A stretch of 60,203 nucleotides of DNA from an uncultured Actinomycetes bacterium (GCA_903842675.1 CAIMMQ010000122.1:1-60203); one strand, 5' to 3'; shown: positions 38,755-49,264, numbered from the stretch's first letter. The notes: a model not told the origin generated them from the sequence alone. A program made the numbers and translations.

Positions 38755-40020
38755 TTATTCGGCTAGGAAATCAATCAAGGTACTCATTGTAACTTCTTTT
38801 ACTGTCCCGGTTTTCATATCTTTGATCTCAAACTTGCCGGAAGAAATCTCATTTTCTCCCAGTACAACGCAATACTGCGCACCACTCTTATCGGCGGCCT
38901 TCATCGCCCCCTTTAGAGCTCGATCTCCGTAAGCCATGTCAGATGCGATTCCCGCAGTTCGTAAATCATTAAGCAGCTTTATTGTTGCGCTCTTCGATTG
39001 CGCACCAAGTGCAATTAAGTAAACCTTTAATTTCCCGGCAGCGAACTCTGGATCGAATAAACCTTCAGCTTCGCAGGCCAGCAAAACCCGATCTACGCCA
39101 AGTCCAAAACCGATACCTGAAATATCTGCACCACCGAGCTCGGCCATCAAACCGTCATAGCGACCGCCGCCGCCAATGCCAGATTGCGCACCAAGTTTTT
39201 CATGAATGAATTCAAAGGTTGTTCCCGTGTAGTAATCCAGGCCGCGCACCATTCTGGGATTCACGGTATAGGCAATACCAAGAGCGCCAAGAATTTCTTG
39301 TACAGAAGCAAATTCAGCAGCGCTTTCTGGTGATAAATAATCAAGCAGCACGGGGGCGTTCTGCATCGCACTTCGAATCTCTTCGCGTTTATCATCAAAT
39401 AGCCGTAATGGATTGAGTACGGCGCGTGCCGCAGTTTCGGCATCGAGGTTCATTTTCTCGATGAAGGTAATTAAATCTTTCCGATGTGCGTTTCTACTTG
39501 CGGCATCTCCGAGCGAAGTTATTTCTAGTCGGTATGATTTCAAACCTAACGATTTAAATGCCCGATCTGCAATAGCTATTACTTCAACATCCAATTCTGG
39601 CGAGCTTGCTCCAATTGCTTCAACACCTACCTGATAGAACTGGCGATAACGACCAGCCTGCGGCCGTTCTGCACGGAAGAAAGCTCCGGAGTACCAAATC
39701 TTCACCGGCAGCTGGCCCTTATCTAAATTATTTTCAATAACACTGCGCATCACTCCAGCAGTTCCCTCAGGTCGCAACGTAATCGATCGACCACCTCGGT
39801 CTTCAAAGGTATACATCTCTTTTGAAACAACGTCTGTCGATTCCCCGACCCCACGCTTAAATAATTCAGTATCTTCAAACATCGGAAGTTCGATCAATTG
39901 GTAACCAGAGATTCTTGCTGAGTCAATTAAAGTTTCGCGAACCAATTCAAAATTTTGTGACCTGGGCGGGAAGTATTCGCTCACGCCTTTAGGGGCTTGA
40001 ATCGCTTGGAACTCTTTCAT
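38755..40020 (-). CDS. hisS: Histidine-tRNA ligase
   Basis: Charges tRNA-His. The 421-aa protein has [13 protein letters not shown], motif 2 region [20 protein letters not shown], and the histidine-specific [14 protein letters not shown]-like segment (here [15 protein letters not shown]). ATG 40020 has GGGGGA four bases upstream and shares one base with the stop of the preceding hydrolase gene; GTG 40023 is an alternative. Confidence 0.96.
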   Translation of the reverse strand: MKEFQAIQAPKGVSEYFPPRSQNFELVRETLIDSARISGYQLIELPMFEDTELFKRGVGESTDVVSKEMYTFEDRGGRSITLRPEGTAGVMRSVIENNLDKGQLPVKIWYSGAFFRAERPQAGRYRQFYQVGVEAIGASSPELDVEVIAIADRAFKSLGLKSYRLEITSLGDAASRNAHRKDLITFIEKMNLDAETAARAVLNPLRLFDDKREEIRSAMQNAPVLLDYLSPESAAEFASVQEILGALGIAYTVNPRMVRGLDYYTGTTFEFIHEKLGAQSGIGGGGRYDGLMAELGGADISGIGFGLGVDRVLLACEAEGLFDPEFAAGKLKVYLIALGAQSKSATIKLLNDLRTAGIASDMAYGDRALKGAMKAADKSGAQYCVVLGENEISSGKFEIKDMKTGTVKEVTMSTLIDFLAE

Positions 40021-40721
40021 CACTCCCCCTGTCTAATTTTTGAAGTTAAGAATTCATCTTGTAGGTAAACGTTCTTGACGCGTTCACGTCCAATTGTAGT
40101 TTGTTCGCCGTGCCCAGGCAGGACAATTAATTCATCTTTCAGCGGTAATATTTTTGTTTTCAGTGATTTACGCATATCAACAGCAGAGCCAAGGGGTAAA
40201 TCGGTACGTCCGATCGCCCCAGCGAATAACACATCACCAGAAATGAGAAATTCTTCATTAATCACAAACATTGCAGAACCAGGGGTATGGCCCGGTGCAT
40301 GCAGGACTTCGATATCAAAACCAGCAATTTTTAAAAGTTGATTGTCGACTAGTTCTTGCACCTCATCTGGCTCAAAGAATTTACTCACGCCAAGGCTCTG
40401 CATTATCTGCTGACTTTCGCCCCCTGGGTTAAGAGCTTTGAAAGGTTCGGCCAACAATTTTCGATCACTCACATGTATCAAGGCGGGGATGTCATATTCC
40501 TTGGCAAGTGGGAAGACTGAGAATGTGTGATCTAAGTGTCCATGAGTAACTAGAGTGGCAATTGGTTTCAAATTATTTTTTTGAAGAACGTTCTTTATTT
40601 GACTAAGCAGGTTGGGATTGGCCATGCCGGGGTCGACTATGAAGCATTCCGAATTCCTGGCCGGCGCAAAAATCCAGCAGTTCGTTGCAAAATATGGCGC
40701 CGCTATCACCTCTAATATCAC
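40020..40721 (-). CDS. Metallo-beta-lactamase-fold hydrolase (glyoxalase II-like)
   Basis: A 233-aa hydrolase with the zinc motif THGHLDH and further ligands in [18 protein letters not shown] and LPGHGEQT. Of the glyoxalase II-like group found next to hisS in actinobacteria (Rv2581c-like); substrate unknown. The frame is open to 40790, but GTG 40721 is preferred: GAGG stands 7 bases upstream and the resulting N-terminus ([15 protein letters not shown]) is where the fold begins. Confidence 0.85.
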   Translation of the reverse strand: MILEVIAAPYFATNCWIFAPARNSECFIVDPGMANPNLLSQIKNVLQKNNLKPIATLVTHGHLDHTFSVFPLAKEYDIPALIHVSDRKLLAEPFKALNPGGESQQIMQSLGVSKFFEPDEVQELVDNQLLKIAGFDIEVLHAPGHTPGSAMFVINEEFLISGDVLFAGAIGRTDLPLGSAVDMRKSLKTKILPLKDELIVLPGHGEQTTIGRERVKNVYLQDEFLTSKIRQGE

Positions 40722-40760
40722 GCCAAAACCTCGCTTATCTGCGTCTAGCGCACTTGTCGC

Positions 40761-40780
40761 CCTTGATTGGCCTTGATTGG
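40761..40780. repeat. Tandem direct repeat CCTTGATTGG x2
   Basis: Two exact adjacent 10-bp copies in the divergent gap between the hydrolase gene and the DUF349 gene, followed by a partial third (TTGG). Confidence 0.6.
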
Positions 40781-40793
40781 TTGGGACCACTTT

Positions 40794-40811
40794 TGAACCT
40801 CAGGGGGTTCA
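40794..40811. promoter_or_regulatory. Operator-like inverted repeat within a possible promoter of the DUF349 gene
   Basis: TGAACC and GGTTCA form a perfect 6-bp inverted repeat with a 6-base centre. It overlaps a TTGAAC (40793-40798), which could be a -35 element with a weak -10 TACCTT at 40815-40820 (16-bp spacing). The arrangement suggests a regulator site in the promoter of the plus-strand gene. Confidence 0.35.
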
Positions 40812-40906
40812 GGGTACCTTTATCTCCGTTACAACAGACCAGTAAGGCATAACGTCAGGTTCACAAAATGTGTTCCGAATCGCGCAACGAAAGTAGGAGA
40901 TTTAAG

Positions 40907-42235
40907 ATGGAAATTAATCCAGTAGAAGTTGCCCAATCACTTGCCAACTCCGCAACAAATCTGAGCGCTGCATCCGCACTTATTGGTGATCCTGCCCAAT
41001 TCGGTCGCGTCGATGCCGAAGGAATTGTTTATGTAAGAACTCCAGAAGGTGAACGTGCCGTCGGTTCCTACCCGGGCAAAAGTAATGAAGAGGCACTCGC
41101 CTATTTCGTTAGAAAATTTGAAGCCGTAGCATCAGAAGTGGCTTTGCTCGCTGCTCGCATTAAGAGTGGTGCGATGGTTCCTTCCGATGCAGCCGAAGCC
41201 GTTGTGAAACTGCGCGATACCGTTGCTAATTTGAATGGTGTCGGCGACCTAGCGATGCTCGCAGCATCTGTTGATCAGATTCCATCATTGATCGAAGATC
41301 ACAGAGCCGCCTACCAAGAGCGCAAAGATCTTGAATCAGCCGTCCGCGAAGCAAAACGTGCCACAGCCTTGATCGAAAAAGAGAAATTAGTTGCCGAAGC
41401 CGAATCCTTAGCCGCCTCCGAAAGTTGGAAAGTTACCAGCGAACGTTTGAAGGTATTGCTTGAGGAATGGAAAGCCGCTCCTCGCCTAGACAAGGCAACA
41501 GATGCTGAACTTTGGAAGCGTTTCTCCTCTTCTCGAAATAAATTTGATAAGCGACGTCGCACCCATTTTGCCGCCTTGGAATCAGTTCAAGGAGAAGTTG
41601 CCGCGAAGAAGGAAGCGATCGTTAAAGAGGCTGAATCACTTGCAACATCAAAGGAGTGGCTACCGACTGCACGCCGATTCAAGGAACTTATGGATTCTTG
41701 GAAAGCGGCTGGCCGCGGCAAGCAGAATGTAGATACAAAAATGTGGGCCAGGTTCAAAGCCGCACAGGATCAATTCTTTGCCGCCAAAAACGCTGATTTG
41801 GAAAAGCGTGGCGCAACCATGGAAGCAAACCTTGCTAAGCGCGAAGAGTTAATTGTAAAAATTGAAGCGATTCTTCCTATTACTGACTTTGCTGCAGCCA
41901 AGAAGAATTTCCGTGCCTTGACCGAACAATGGCAAAAAATTGGAATGACTGAACGCAATAAGCGCGCAGCGCTGGATACCAGATTAGCTCGCGTAGAGGA
42001 AGAAATCAGAGCCATCAGTGAAGAACAGAATCGCCGCACTGATCCAACTGCAATTGCGCGAGCAAATGATGTAGTTAAGGGTCTTGAGGAAGCTATCGCT
42101 GGCTATGAAGCACAAGCTGCAAAAGCTGAAGCTGCTGGAAACAGCGCGAAAGCGATGGTTGCTCGTGAAGCTGCCGAAGCACGTAAGGCTTGGCTCGTTG
42201 AAGCACAAAAGGGACTTTCAGACTTTAAGAAATAA
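40907..42235 (+). CDS. DUF349 repeat protein
   Basis: A 442-aa, highly charged, mostly helical protein. At least two clear DUF349 repeats are seen: AESLAASESWKVTSERLKVL with LLEEWKAAPR, and AESLATSKEWLPTARRFKEL with LMDSWKAAGR; a third, less clear, follows (FAAKKNFRALTEQWQKIG). The C-terminal part is an Ala/Glu/Lys coiled coil. The gene occupies the same place beside rel in Streptomyces. Function is unknown. ATG 40907 has TAGGAG 7 bases upstream; the open frame further upstream (from 40868) is not needed. One of the few plus-strand genes here. Confidence 0.85.
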   Translation: MEINPVEVAQSLANSATNLSAASALIGDPAQFGRVDAEGIVYVRTPEGERAVGSYPGKSNEEALAYFVRKFEAVASEVALLAARIKSGAMVPSDAAEAVVKLRDTVANLNGVGDLAMLAASVDQIPSLIEDHRAAYQERKDLESAVREAKRATALIEKEKLVAEAESLAASESWKVTSERLKVLLEEWKAAPRLDKATDAELWKRFSSSRNKFDKRRRTHFAALESVQGEVAAKKEAIVKEAESLATSKEWLPTARRFKELMDSWKAAGRGKQNVDTKMWARFKAAQDQFFAAKNADLEKRGATMEANLAKREELIVKIEAILPITDFAAAKKNFRALTEQWQKIGMTERNKRAALDTRLARVEEEIRAISEEQNRRTDPTAIARANDVVKGLEEAIAGYEAQAAKAEAAGNSAKAMVAREAAEARKAWLVEAQKGLSDFKK

Positions 42236-42248
42236 TTTTTTAATTATT
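42231..42248. terminator. Bidirectional AT-rich hairpin between DUF349 gene and rel
   Basis: AATAATT and AATTATT form a perfect 7-bp stem around TTTT. It overlaps both stop codons (42233-42235 plus, 42242-42240 minus) of convergent genes separated by only four bases. It lacks GC pairs, so termination strength is uncertain. Confidence 0.45.
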
Positions 42249-44414
42249 ACTTGTGCGGTAAACGTCATAGACGCCTTCTACCCCACGAACTGAAGTCAAC
42301 ACTGCATCTAAGTGTGAGGCGTCCGCCATCTCGAATGTGAAACGCGATACTGCTGTGCGATCCTTCGAAGTACTGACCGAAGCATTTAATATGTTCACGT
42401 GTTGATCAGAGAGCGTACGAGTTAAATCCGAGAGAAGTCTCGCCCTATCCAGAGCTTCTACTTGAATATTCACCAGGAAGAGGGTCTTTGCACTTAAGTT
42501 CCACTTAACTGGAACTATCCGATCTCCTTGATGGTAAGTCAGATCCTTTATGTTTACACAATCGGTCCGGTGAACAGAGACGCCGCTACCTTTTGTTATG
42601 AAGCCAATAATTTCATCTCCTGGAACCGGAGTGCAGCATCTAGCTAGTTTCACCAATACATCATCAGCGCCTTCAACATCTACGCCAGAGGTATTTCTAC
42701 GTACATGCTCAAAGGCATGCACTGTCGGTATGGAGTGACTCTCAACCTCGGTATCCGGCTCATCTCTCGAGGTCGCAGCCAGCAATTTCTCCACAACGAA
42801 TTGCGCGCTGATGTGGCCATTGCCGACCGCCGCATACATTGATTCAATATCTGGATAACGCAATTCATGCGACATCTCAAGGAATGCGTGACCCGCGAAA
42901 ATCTTTTGCAACGGCAAACCAACTTTGCGCATGGCCCTAGCGATGGATTCTCGTCCGGCATCAATTGCTTCTTCTTTGCGCTCTTTAGAGAACCAGGCCT
43001 TAATTTTCGAACGCGCTCTTGGCGAATGAACAAAATTGAGCCAATCGCGACTTGGCGCTGCGTTCGGACTCTTATTCGTCACAACTTCAACAACATCACC
43101 ATTGGATAGCGCAGATTCAAGTGGAATCAATTTTCCATTCACTTTCGCACCTACGCAACGATTACCAACCTCGGTATGCACGGCGTAAGCGAAATCGACG
43201 GGCGTGGATCCAGCCGGAAGTGCGATCACACTGCCCTTCGGCGTAAACACAAAAACTTCGGGTGTTCGAAGGTCATAGCGAAGGGTGTCCAAGAATTCAC
43301 CAACATCCTCGGTTTCTTGCTGCCACTCGTGTAGTTGTTTCAACCAGAGCATCTCTGGCTTCTCTTGCGAGTTCTCGCCAGTCATAGCTGATTTATATTT
43401 CCAATGCGCCGCGATACCGTATTCAGCTCTCGCATGCATATCAAAAGTTCGAATCTGAATTTCAACAGCCTTACCAGTAGGACCAATTACGGTTGTGTGA
43501 AGCGACTGATACAAATTGAATTTAGGCATCGCGATGTAATCTTTGAACCGGCCAGGCACAGGGCTCCACCTAGCGTGAATCGCACCAAGAACTCCGTAAC
43601 AATCTCGAACGCTCTCCACTAAGACACGGATGCCGACTAAATCGTAGATCTCATTGAAATCGCGCCCTCTAATTACCATTTTTTGATAAACGCTATAGAG
43701 ATGTTTCTGTCGGCCCATAACTTTCGCGTCAATTCCATCAATCTTGAGATCTGCTTCTACTAACTCAACCACCTCAGCCGTTAACTTGGCTCGAGATGGA
43801 TTTCGCTCGGTTACTAACCGTTCGATCTCTTCATACTTCTTGGGTTCAAGTGTGCTAAAAGATAAATCCTCTAGCTCCCATTTGATAGCGCTCATACCCA
43901 AACGATTTGCAAGTGGGGCGTAGATATCTAAAGTTTCGCGCGCTTTACGAGACGCCGACTCGGGTGATACATATTTCCAAGTTCGAGCATTATGTAAACG
44001 GTCAGCGAGTTTGATGACCAGAACTCTGATATCTCGCGACATCGCAATCACCATTTTTCGCAGAGTTTCTGCTTCGGCCGTTGGACCGTAATTCAATTTG
44101 TCTAACTTAGTTACGCCATCGACCAAGCCTGAAACCTCGGCGCCAAAATCCTTTTTAAGTTGGGCGAGGGAATATTTCGTATCTTCAACCGTGTCATGCA
44201 ATAGCGCGGCGCTTATGGTCGCCAAATCCAAACCAATATCTGCAAGAATTTCGGCAACGGCCACTGGGTGCGTTATATATTCGGCGCCAGATTTTCGCAG
44301 TTGCCCCTCGTGTGCACTTTTAGCAGCCAGGTACGCTCGCTCTAATTCCGCAATGGAAACATCAGGATGATGGGCAAGAAGTTTGCCAGCCAACGGTTCT
44401 AGAAGTGAATCCAC
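42240..44414 (-). CDS. rel: Bifunctional (p)ppGpp synthetase/hydrolase
   Basis: Stringent-response enzyme. The 724-aa protein has the HD hydrolase domain (His49, then LLHDTVEDT with His73/Asp74, KLADRLHNART), the synthetase domain with YDLVGIRVLV, the RFKD motif in PGRFKDYIAMPK (typical of bifunctional enzymes) and YQSLHTTV, then TGS (EVFVFTPKGSVIALP) and a C-terminal ACT domain. Both activities look intact. The apt gene often found between secF and rel is not present; the gap to secF is 36 bp. Confidence 0.95.
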   Translation of the reverse strand: MDSLLEPLAGKLLAHHPDVSIAELERAYLAAKSAHEGQLRKSGAEYITHPVAVAEILADIGLDLATISAALLHDTVEDTKYSLAQLKKDFGAEVSGLVDGVTKLDKLNYGPTAEAETLRKMVIAMSRDIRVLVIKLADRLHNARTWKYVSPESASRKARETLDIYAPLANRLGMSAIKWELEDLSFSTLEPKKYEEIERLVTERNPSRAKLTAEVVELVEADLKIDGIDAKVMGRQKHLYSVYQKMVIRGRDFNEIYDLVGIRVLVESVRDCYGVLGAIHARWSPVPGRFKDYIAMPKFNLYQSLHTTVIGPTGKAVEIQIRTFDMHARAEYGIAAHWKYKSAMTGENSQEKPEMLWLKQLHEWQQETEDVGEFLDTLRYDLRTPEVFVFTPKGSVIALPAGSTPVDFAYAVHTEVGNRCVGAKVNGKLIPLESALSNGDVVEVVTNKSPNAAPSRDWLNFVHSPRARSKIKAWFSKERKEEAIDAGRESIARAMRKVGLPLQKIFAGHAFLEMSHELRYPDIESMYAAVGNGHISAQFVVEKLLAATSRDEPDTEVESHSIPTVHAFEHVRRNTSGVDVEGADDVLVKLARCCTPVPGDEIIGFITKGSGVSVHRTDCVNIKDLTYHQGDRIVPVKWNLSAKTLFLVNIQVEALDRARLLSDLTRTLSDQHVNILNASVSTSKDRTAVSRFTFEMADASHLDAVLTSVRGVEGVYDVYRTSNN

Positions 44415-44450
44415 TCCCTTACTTTAGAGGAGTTTGCCTTTAAAGGTTTA

Positions 44451-45518
44451 TTAACGACCTTTACGCTTCGGTTGGTTCCTAGGACCGCGAGCCCAATTGG
44501 TTTTGTTCGAGCTGCCACCTGTTACAACAGGCGCACTCTTGAGATCAGTAACTAGTGGTGCACTTCCATGTTGTGCAACGCGCTTTGCTAACGCCTTCAT
44601 TGCAGGCTCACGTTCGCGAAGTGCGGCGAGAATTGGAGTTGCAATAAAGATGGATGAGTAAGTACCGGTCGCAAGGCCAACAAAGAGCGCCAGCGAAAGG
44701 TCCTTCAAAGTTCCAGCACCGAGTAGGCCAGCTCCAACAAAGAGAATTGATGCAACTGGGAGCAATGCGATCAATGAAGTGTTGAATGAACGAACTAGAG
44801 TTTGATTTACAGCCAAGTTAGCTGCTGTGGAGTAAGTAATACGACCAGTACTTGTGATCGTCCGGGTATTTTCGCGGACCTTATCGAATACAACGACGGT
44901 ATCGTAAAGGGAATAGCCCAAAATTGTCAGGAAGCCGATCACCGTTGCCGGCGTAACATCAAAACCAACCAAGGCATAAATGCCAACAGTAATAAAGACG
45001 TCGTGGATGACAGCGATTACTGCTGCAATCGCCATCTTTGGTTCAAAAGCCAATGCAAGATAGAGCATCACTACAAAGAGGAACCCGAACAAACCATAGA
45101 GCGCCTTGTGGGTAATTTCCTTACCCCAAGATGGTCCAATTAATTGGGTGTCGATACTTTCGATATTTACGCCAAAAGTTGAAGCTAATGAAGTTTTAAC
45201 GGCATCAAATGAAGTTAGCGCACCAGTTTGGATACGGACTTTGTTGCTGCCAATCTTTTGAACCACAGTTTCGCCAGTGATACCAGCAGTGACTACTGCA
45301 GCACGGGCATCTGCGATGGTTACGCCAGGTTTAGTGATTGTGAACTCTGAGCCACCCTTAAATTCAATTCCTAGATGCAGACCCTGAACGCCAAGTGAGA
45401 TCGCTGATGCAAGAATAAGTAATCCAGAGAATGCATACCAACGACGACGCTTGCCGATGAAATCGATTGAGGTGTCACCGCGATATAGGCGGCCTCCGAT
45501 ACCTGAAAGACGGCTCAT
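44451..45518 (-). CDS. secF: Protein translocase subunit SecF
   Basis: Uses proton motive force with SecD to aid preprotein release. The 355-aa membrane protein has six hydrophobic segments, LGIEFKGGSEFTI in the first periplasmic loop and the signature GFLTILGYSLYDTVVVFDKVREN. A basic C-terminal tail ends NQPKRKGR. Its ATG shares one base with the secD stop (TAATG). Confidence 0.95.
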   Translation of the reverse strand: MSRLSGIGGRLYRGDTSIDFIGKRRRWYAFSGLLILASAISLGVQGLHLGIEFKGGSEFTITKPGVTIADARAAVVTAGITGETVVQKIGSNKVRIQTGALTSFDAVKTSLASTFGVNIESIDTQLIGPSWGKEITHKALYGLFGFLFVVMLYLALAFEPKMAIAAVIAVIHDVFITVGIYALVGFDVTPATVIGFLTILGYSLYDTVVVFDKVRENTRTITSTGRITYSTAANLAVNQTLVRSFNTSLIALLPVASILFVGAGLLGAGTLKDLSLALFVGLATGTYSSIFIATPILAALREREPAMKALAKRVAQHGSAPLVTDLKSAPVVTGGSSNKTNWARGPRNQPKRKGR

Positions 45519-47038
45519 TAGTTTGATTCCTTTCCGCTAACAATACCTAGGCTCTTGGCTGAGAATCCAGATTGCTTAGAACCATTCGCGAAGAACGGAA
45601 TCTGCGCAAGGATTGTGACCAATGGTTTTGTAAATGTGAACACAACTACTAAATCCACCAGAGTGGTTAAGCCGAGCGTAAAGGCGAACCCGCGAACGCT
45701 ACCTACTGCGAAGAAGTAGAGCAGTACAGCGGCAATAAGTGAAACTAAGTCTGCAACAATGATTGTATGTCTCGCGCGAGTCCAGCCAGTTTCTACTGCT
45801 GAACGAAGTGACTTACCTTCGCGAACTTCATCACGAAGCCGCTCAAAATAAACAATAAATGAGTCCGCCGTTATGCCGATGGAAACGATTGCACCAGCGA
45901 TACCAGCAAGTGTAAGCGTGAAACCAATCCATTTTCCGAGCAATAGGAAGGAAAGGAAGGTGATGCTTGAAGAAATTACGAGTGAACCAACTGTGACTAA
46001 ACCTAGGCCCTTGTAATACAGAAGTGAATAAAGCAGAACCAGAATCAAACCAAGTCCACCAGCAAGCAGGCCGGCGTGTAATTGATCAGAACCAAGAGTT
46101 GGCGAAACTTGAAGAACTTCACCTTGGGTAAATGCAAGTGGAAGCGCACCATATTTAAGGACATTTGCAAGATCCGAAGATTCAGTCTGAGTGAAATTAC
46201 CGGTGATTTGAGCACTGCCACCGTTAATGGCTTCATTGATTCTTGGTGCTGAAACAACGAGTCCGTCCAGAACAATTGCAACTTCATTTTGTGGAGCTGG
46301 AAGTTTTGTCACTGATGTTGTGAGTGCCCCGAACTTCGAAGTTCCGACACCGTTAAAGCTAAGTAAGACATACCAACCAGAAGCACCTTGTTGATCGATT
46401 GCAGCACTTGCTTTAGAAATCATATTTCCAAGAACTTGTGCTGGTGCCAAAACATATTTTGCAGTTCCCTTGCGATCACATGCGATGACAGTTGCATCGG
46501 GTGAATCGGTAGAACCGCCTTGAAGATTAGTTTTATTTGAACAATCAAGCGCTGCGTATTGCGCATTCTGCGCAGGTGTAATTCCGGCTGCGGGTGTTGC
46601 CGATTTTCCATCAGCCGCAGTTGTAGTCGCGTTAGGTGCACCCTGTGCAAGAACCTGACGGAAACGAAGTTCAGCAGTCTGACCGACTAGTTGCACAATT
46701 CGCTGACCTGTTTGTCCTGGAACAGAAATAACAATCTGTCGATTCGTACCCGAACCTTGTGCAGCAACTTCTGATTCAGCAACACCAAGTGAGTTAACAC
46801 GTTGGCGAATAATAGATACGGCTTGATCAATTGCCGCTGTAGTTATCTTTGCACCTTCACTTGGACGTGGCGTAAGTGTCACGCTGGTTCCACCGCGAAG
46901 ATCAAGCCCTAATCGAACTTTCGTTGAACCTTGCACAAACGCAAGGGCAGTGAAAGCAATCAAAGCAACTAACAGGATGGCGATTGTGCGACCCGGTTTT
47001 TTCTGGGTCTTTGCTGGTTTAGAAGTTATGGCAGACAT
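45518..47038 (-). CDS. secD: Protein translocase subunit SecD
   Basis: Partner of SecF. The 506-aa protein has an N-terminal membrane helix, the KVRLGLDLRGGTSVTL motif, a large periplasmic head and the membrane domain with GITADSFIVYFERLRDEVREG. The head contains a low-complexity Ala/Thr/Asn stretch (near residues 135-160). ATG 47038 is used; TTG 47047 would add three residues. No yajC lies between ruvB and secD, where actinobacteria usually have it. Confidence 0.95.
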   Translation of the reverse strand: MSAITSKPAKTQKKPGRTIAILLVALIAFTALAFVQGSTKVRLGLDLRGGTSVTLTPRPSEGAKITTAAIDQAVSIIRQRVNSLGVAESEVAAQGSGTNRQIVISVPGQTGQRIVQLVGQTAELRFRQVLAQGAPNATTTAADGKSATPAAGITPAQNAQYAALDCSNKTNLQGGSTDSPDATVIACDRKGTAKYVLAPAQVLGNMISKASAAIDQQGASGWYVLLSFNGVGTSKFGALTTSVTKLPAPQNEVAIVLDGLVVSAPRINEAINGGSAQITGNFTQTESSDLANVLKYGALPLAFTQGEVLQVSPTLGSDQLHAGLLAGGLGLILVLLYSLLYYKGLGLVTVGSLVISSSITFLSFLLLGKWIGFTLTLAGIAGAIVSIGITADSFIVYFERLRDEVREGKSLRSAVETGWTRARHTIIVADLVSLIAAVLLYFFAVGSVRGFAFTLGLTTLVDLVVVFTFTKPLVTILAQIPFFANGSKQSGFSAKSLGIVSGKESN

Positions 47039-47049
47039 GAGACGCAAGT

Positions 47050-48108
47050 CTAGGCATCTTGTGCGGGTGTGTCGAAAAGGCCGATCATATTTGGGTTGCC
47101 AATCGGCGCTTTAAGCCCCAGATGTTCGAAACCGGCAGGCGTAGCCACTCGCCCTCGAGGAGTTCGTGAGATAAATCCCATCCGAACGAGGAAAGGTTCG
47201 GCCAAACTCTCAAGAGTTTCAACTTCTTCTCCAATAGCCATCGCAAGAGTTGAGATCCCAACAGGTCCCCCGTTGAATCGCCGGACTAATGCCTCAAGGA
47301 CACCGCGATCTAATCGATCAAGTCCTATTGGATCGACTTCATACATCTCTAGTGCAGCTTTTGCCTCTGTTAATCCAACGTTCCCATTCGAATGAACTTG
47401 TGCGTAATCACGAACTCGTCTGAGCAGGCGATTGGCAACGCGCGGCGTACCACGAGATCGTGCTCCCAGTTCGGTGACGGCACTGGCATCAATCTTTACG
47501 CCAAGTAAACCTGCACTTCGCTCCACGATGGTTGCTAATTCCCCATCTTCATAAAAATCCAATTGCGCGGTAAATCCGAAGCGATCACGAAGTGGGCTTG
47601 GAAGTAATCCAGCTCGAGTAGTTGCCCCGACTAATGTGAAGTGTGGCAATTCCAGTGGTATCGCTGTAGCACCCGCACCTTTTCCAACTATTACATCAAC
47701 TCGAAAATCTTCCATCGCTAAATACAATAATTCTTCTGCCGGCCGCGACATCCGATGAATTTCATCAAGAAATAAAATTTCACCTTCTACAAGTGAAGAC
47801 AGGATCGAAGCTAAATCGCCAGCATGCTGTATCGCAGGGCCGCTGGTAATACGAATTGGCGCGTTCATCTCTGAAGCAATAATCATGGCAAGCGTTGTCT
47901 TTCCAAGTCCGGGCGGTCCGGATAGAAGTACGTGATCTGCTGGAGAATTTCGTGATCTTGCCGCGGAAAGCAATAAATCTAACTGATTTGCCACGCGACG
48001 CTGACCAACAAACTCAGCAAGTGTTTTTGGGCGAAGTGCGAGTTCTTGGGATAGTTCATTTGCATCGCTATTTGGATCGGTTAAATCTCCTTCAAAGTCT
48101 GCACTCAT
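47050..48108 (-). CDS. ruvB: Holliday junction branch migration helicase RuvB
   Basis: Motor of the RuvAB complex. The 352-aa AAA+ ATPase has GPPGLGKTT, Walker [10 protein letters not shown], sensor [18 protein letters not shown] and a winged-helix C-terminus ([20 protein letters not shown]). Coupled to ruvA by a 4-bp overlap. No intein. Confidence 0.97.
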   Translation of the reverse strand: MSADFEGDLTDPNSDANELSQELALRPKTLAEFVGQRRVANQLDLLLSAARSRNSPADHVLLSGPPGLGKTTLAMIIASEMNAPIRITSGPAIQHAGDLASILSSLVEGEILFLDEIHRMSRPAEELLYLAMEDFRVDVIVGKGAGATAIPLELPHFTLVGATTRAGLLPSPLRDRFGFTAQLDFYEDGELATIVERSAGLLGVKIDASAVTELGARSRGTPRVANRLLRRVRDYAQVHSNGNVGLTEAKAALEMYEVDPIGLDRLDRGVLEALVRRFNGGPVGISTLAMAIGEEVETLESLAEPFLVRMGFISRTPRGRVATPAGFEHLGLKAPIGNPNMIGLFDTPAQDA

Positions 48109-48710
48109 TGCGACCTACCTTTGCCCGCCAACGCGCTGCGAAGAAGTTGTGAAATATCGGTCGAATCAGCCTTACTTCCAAATTCTTTTGCAACGCCATC
48201 AATAATGGCATCGGCATCACGTGCGGTGTATCCCAAACCAATTAGCGCGCCATTTAACTGGATTCGCCATTGCGATTTTGTAGCGGACTTAGCTGCGTTA
48301 GATAACTGCAAATTAGAAACTTTCTCGGAGAGTTCAAGGATGGCTCGTGAAGCACCTTTCTTACCCAGTCCAGGTATTCGTTCAAGCGCTGCAGCATTTT
48401 CTGAAGTAATTGCTGCGGCGATTTCTTCAACCTCGTAAATTGAAAGTGCTGACAAGGCAACTTTTGGTCCGATTCCACTTACGGTTTGCAGAAGCTCGAA
48501 GAAATCACGTGCGCTGGGCGTTTCAAAACCAAAGAGAGTTAGCGAATCCTCGCGAACGACCAAAACTGTATGAAGGTCAATAGAAGCACCAACAACTAGC
48601 GAAACGGCCAATCTGGCTGGCAGTGCAACTCCATAACCAATTCCGCCAACTTCGATAACAGCGTGGCTACTTGATGTGGCTTTAACGACGCCAGAAAGCG
48701 AGGCGATCAT
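48105..48710 (-). CDS. ruvA: Holliday junction DNA-binding protein RuvA
   Basis: Binds four-way junctions and loads RuvB. The 201-aa protein has an N-terminal OB domain ([20 protein letters not shown]), two helix-hairpin-helix motifs ([30 protein letters not shown]) and a C-terminal RuvB-binding domain ([15 protein letters not shown]). Confidence 0.96.
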   Translation of the reverse strand: MIASLSGVVKATSSSHAVIEVGGIGYGVALPARLAVSLVVGASIDLHTVLVVREDSLTLFGFETPSARDFFELLQTVSGIGPKVALSALSIYEVEEIAAAITSENAAALERIPGLGKKGASRAILELSEKVSNLQLSNAAKSATKSQWRIQLNGALIGLGYTARDADAIIDGVAKEFGSKADSTDISQLLRSALAGKGRSQ

Positions 48711-49264
48711 TTACGAACCGCTTTAATTTTAGGAGTTAACTTTTTCACACGCGCCTTCTCCTTAACGAGGGCCGCAGCAATTCGCGCGTTCCCTGATCCT
48801 CGCCAATGATGGCAGATCGCAAGGGCCAATGCGTCGGTACTGTCCACTGGTTTTGGAACTTCTTTTAGGGCCAGCAACTTAACAACCATACTTGCCACTT
48901 GTTTCTTATCAGCCCGGCCAGATCCCGTCACTGCAGCCTTAACTTCACTCGGCGTGTGCATAACAACCGGAATCCCCAACCGAGCTGCAATCAAGAGTGC
49001 GACCCCGGCTGCTTGCCCGGTGGCCATCGCCGTTTTCACATTTAGTTGTGAGAAAACGCGCTCGACCGCTATGACATCAGGTTTGTATTTCTGGATCCAC
49101 TTTAACAATTGCGTTTCCAAAGCGAGTAAGCGAAGTTCTAAACCAGCGTTGGGATCAGTTTCGATTACCCCGACCGCAACCATATTTAATTTCTGTGCCG
49201 TGCCATTTTCAACAACTCCAAGGCCACATCTTGTTAATCCAGGATCGACCCCAAGCACGCGCAT
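48707..49264 (-). CDS. ruvC: Holliday junction resolvase RuvC
   Basis: Cuts Holliday junctions. The 185-aa RNase H-fold protein has the acidic catalytic residues in [31 protein letters not shown] and [14 protein letters not shown]. The C-terminal tail is very basic. Begins right after yebC with no gap. Confidence 0.96.
   Translation of the reverse strand: MRVLGVDPGLTRCGLGVVENGTAQKLNMVAVGVIETDPNAGLELRLLALETQLLKWIQKYKPDVIAVERVFSQLNVKTAMATGQAAGVALLIAARLGIPVVMHTPSEVKAAVTGSGRADKKQVASMVVKLLALKEVPKPVDSTDALALAICHHWRGSGNARIAAALVKEKARVKKLTPKIKAVRK

Noticed and set aside
40722-40790. N-terminal extension of the metallo-beta-lactamase-fold protein
   Set aside because: GTG 40721 has a good ribosome binding site and the family fold begins there; the extension would run into the tandem repeat of the divergent promoter region.
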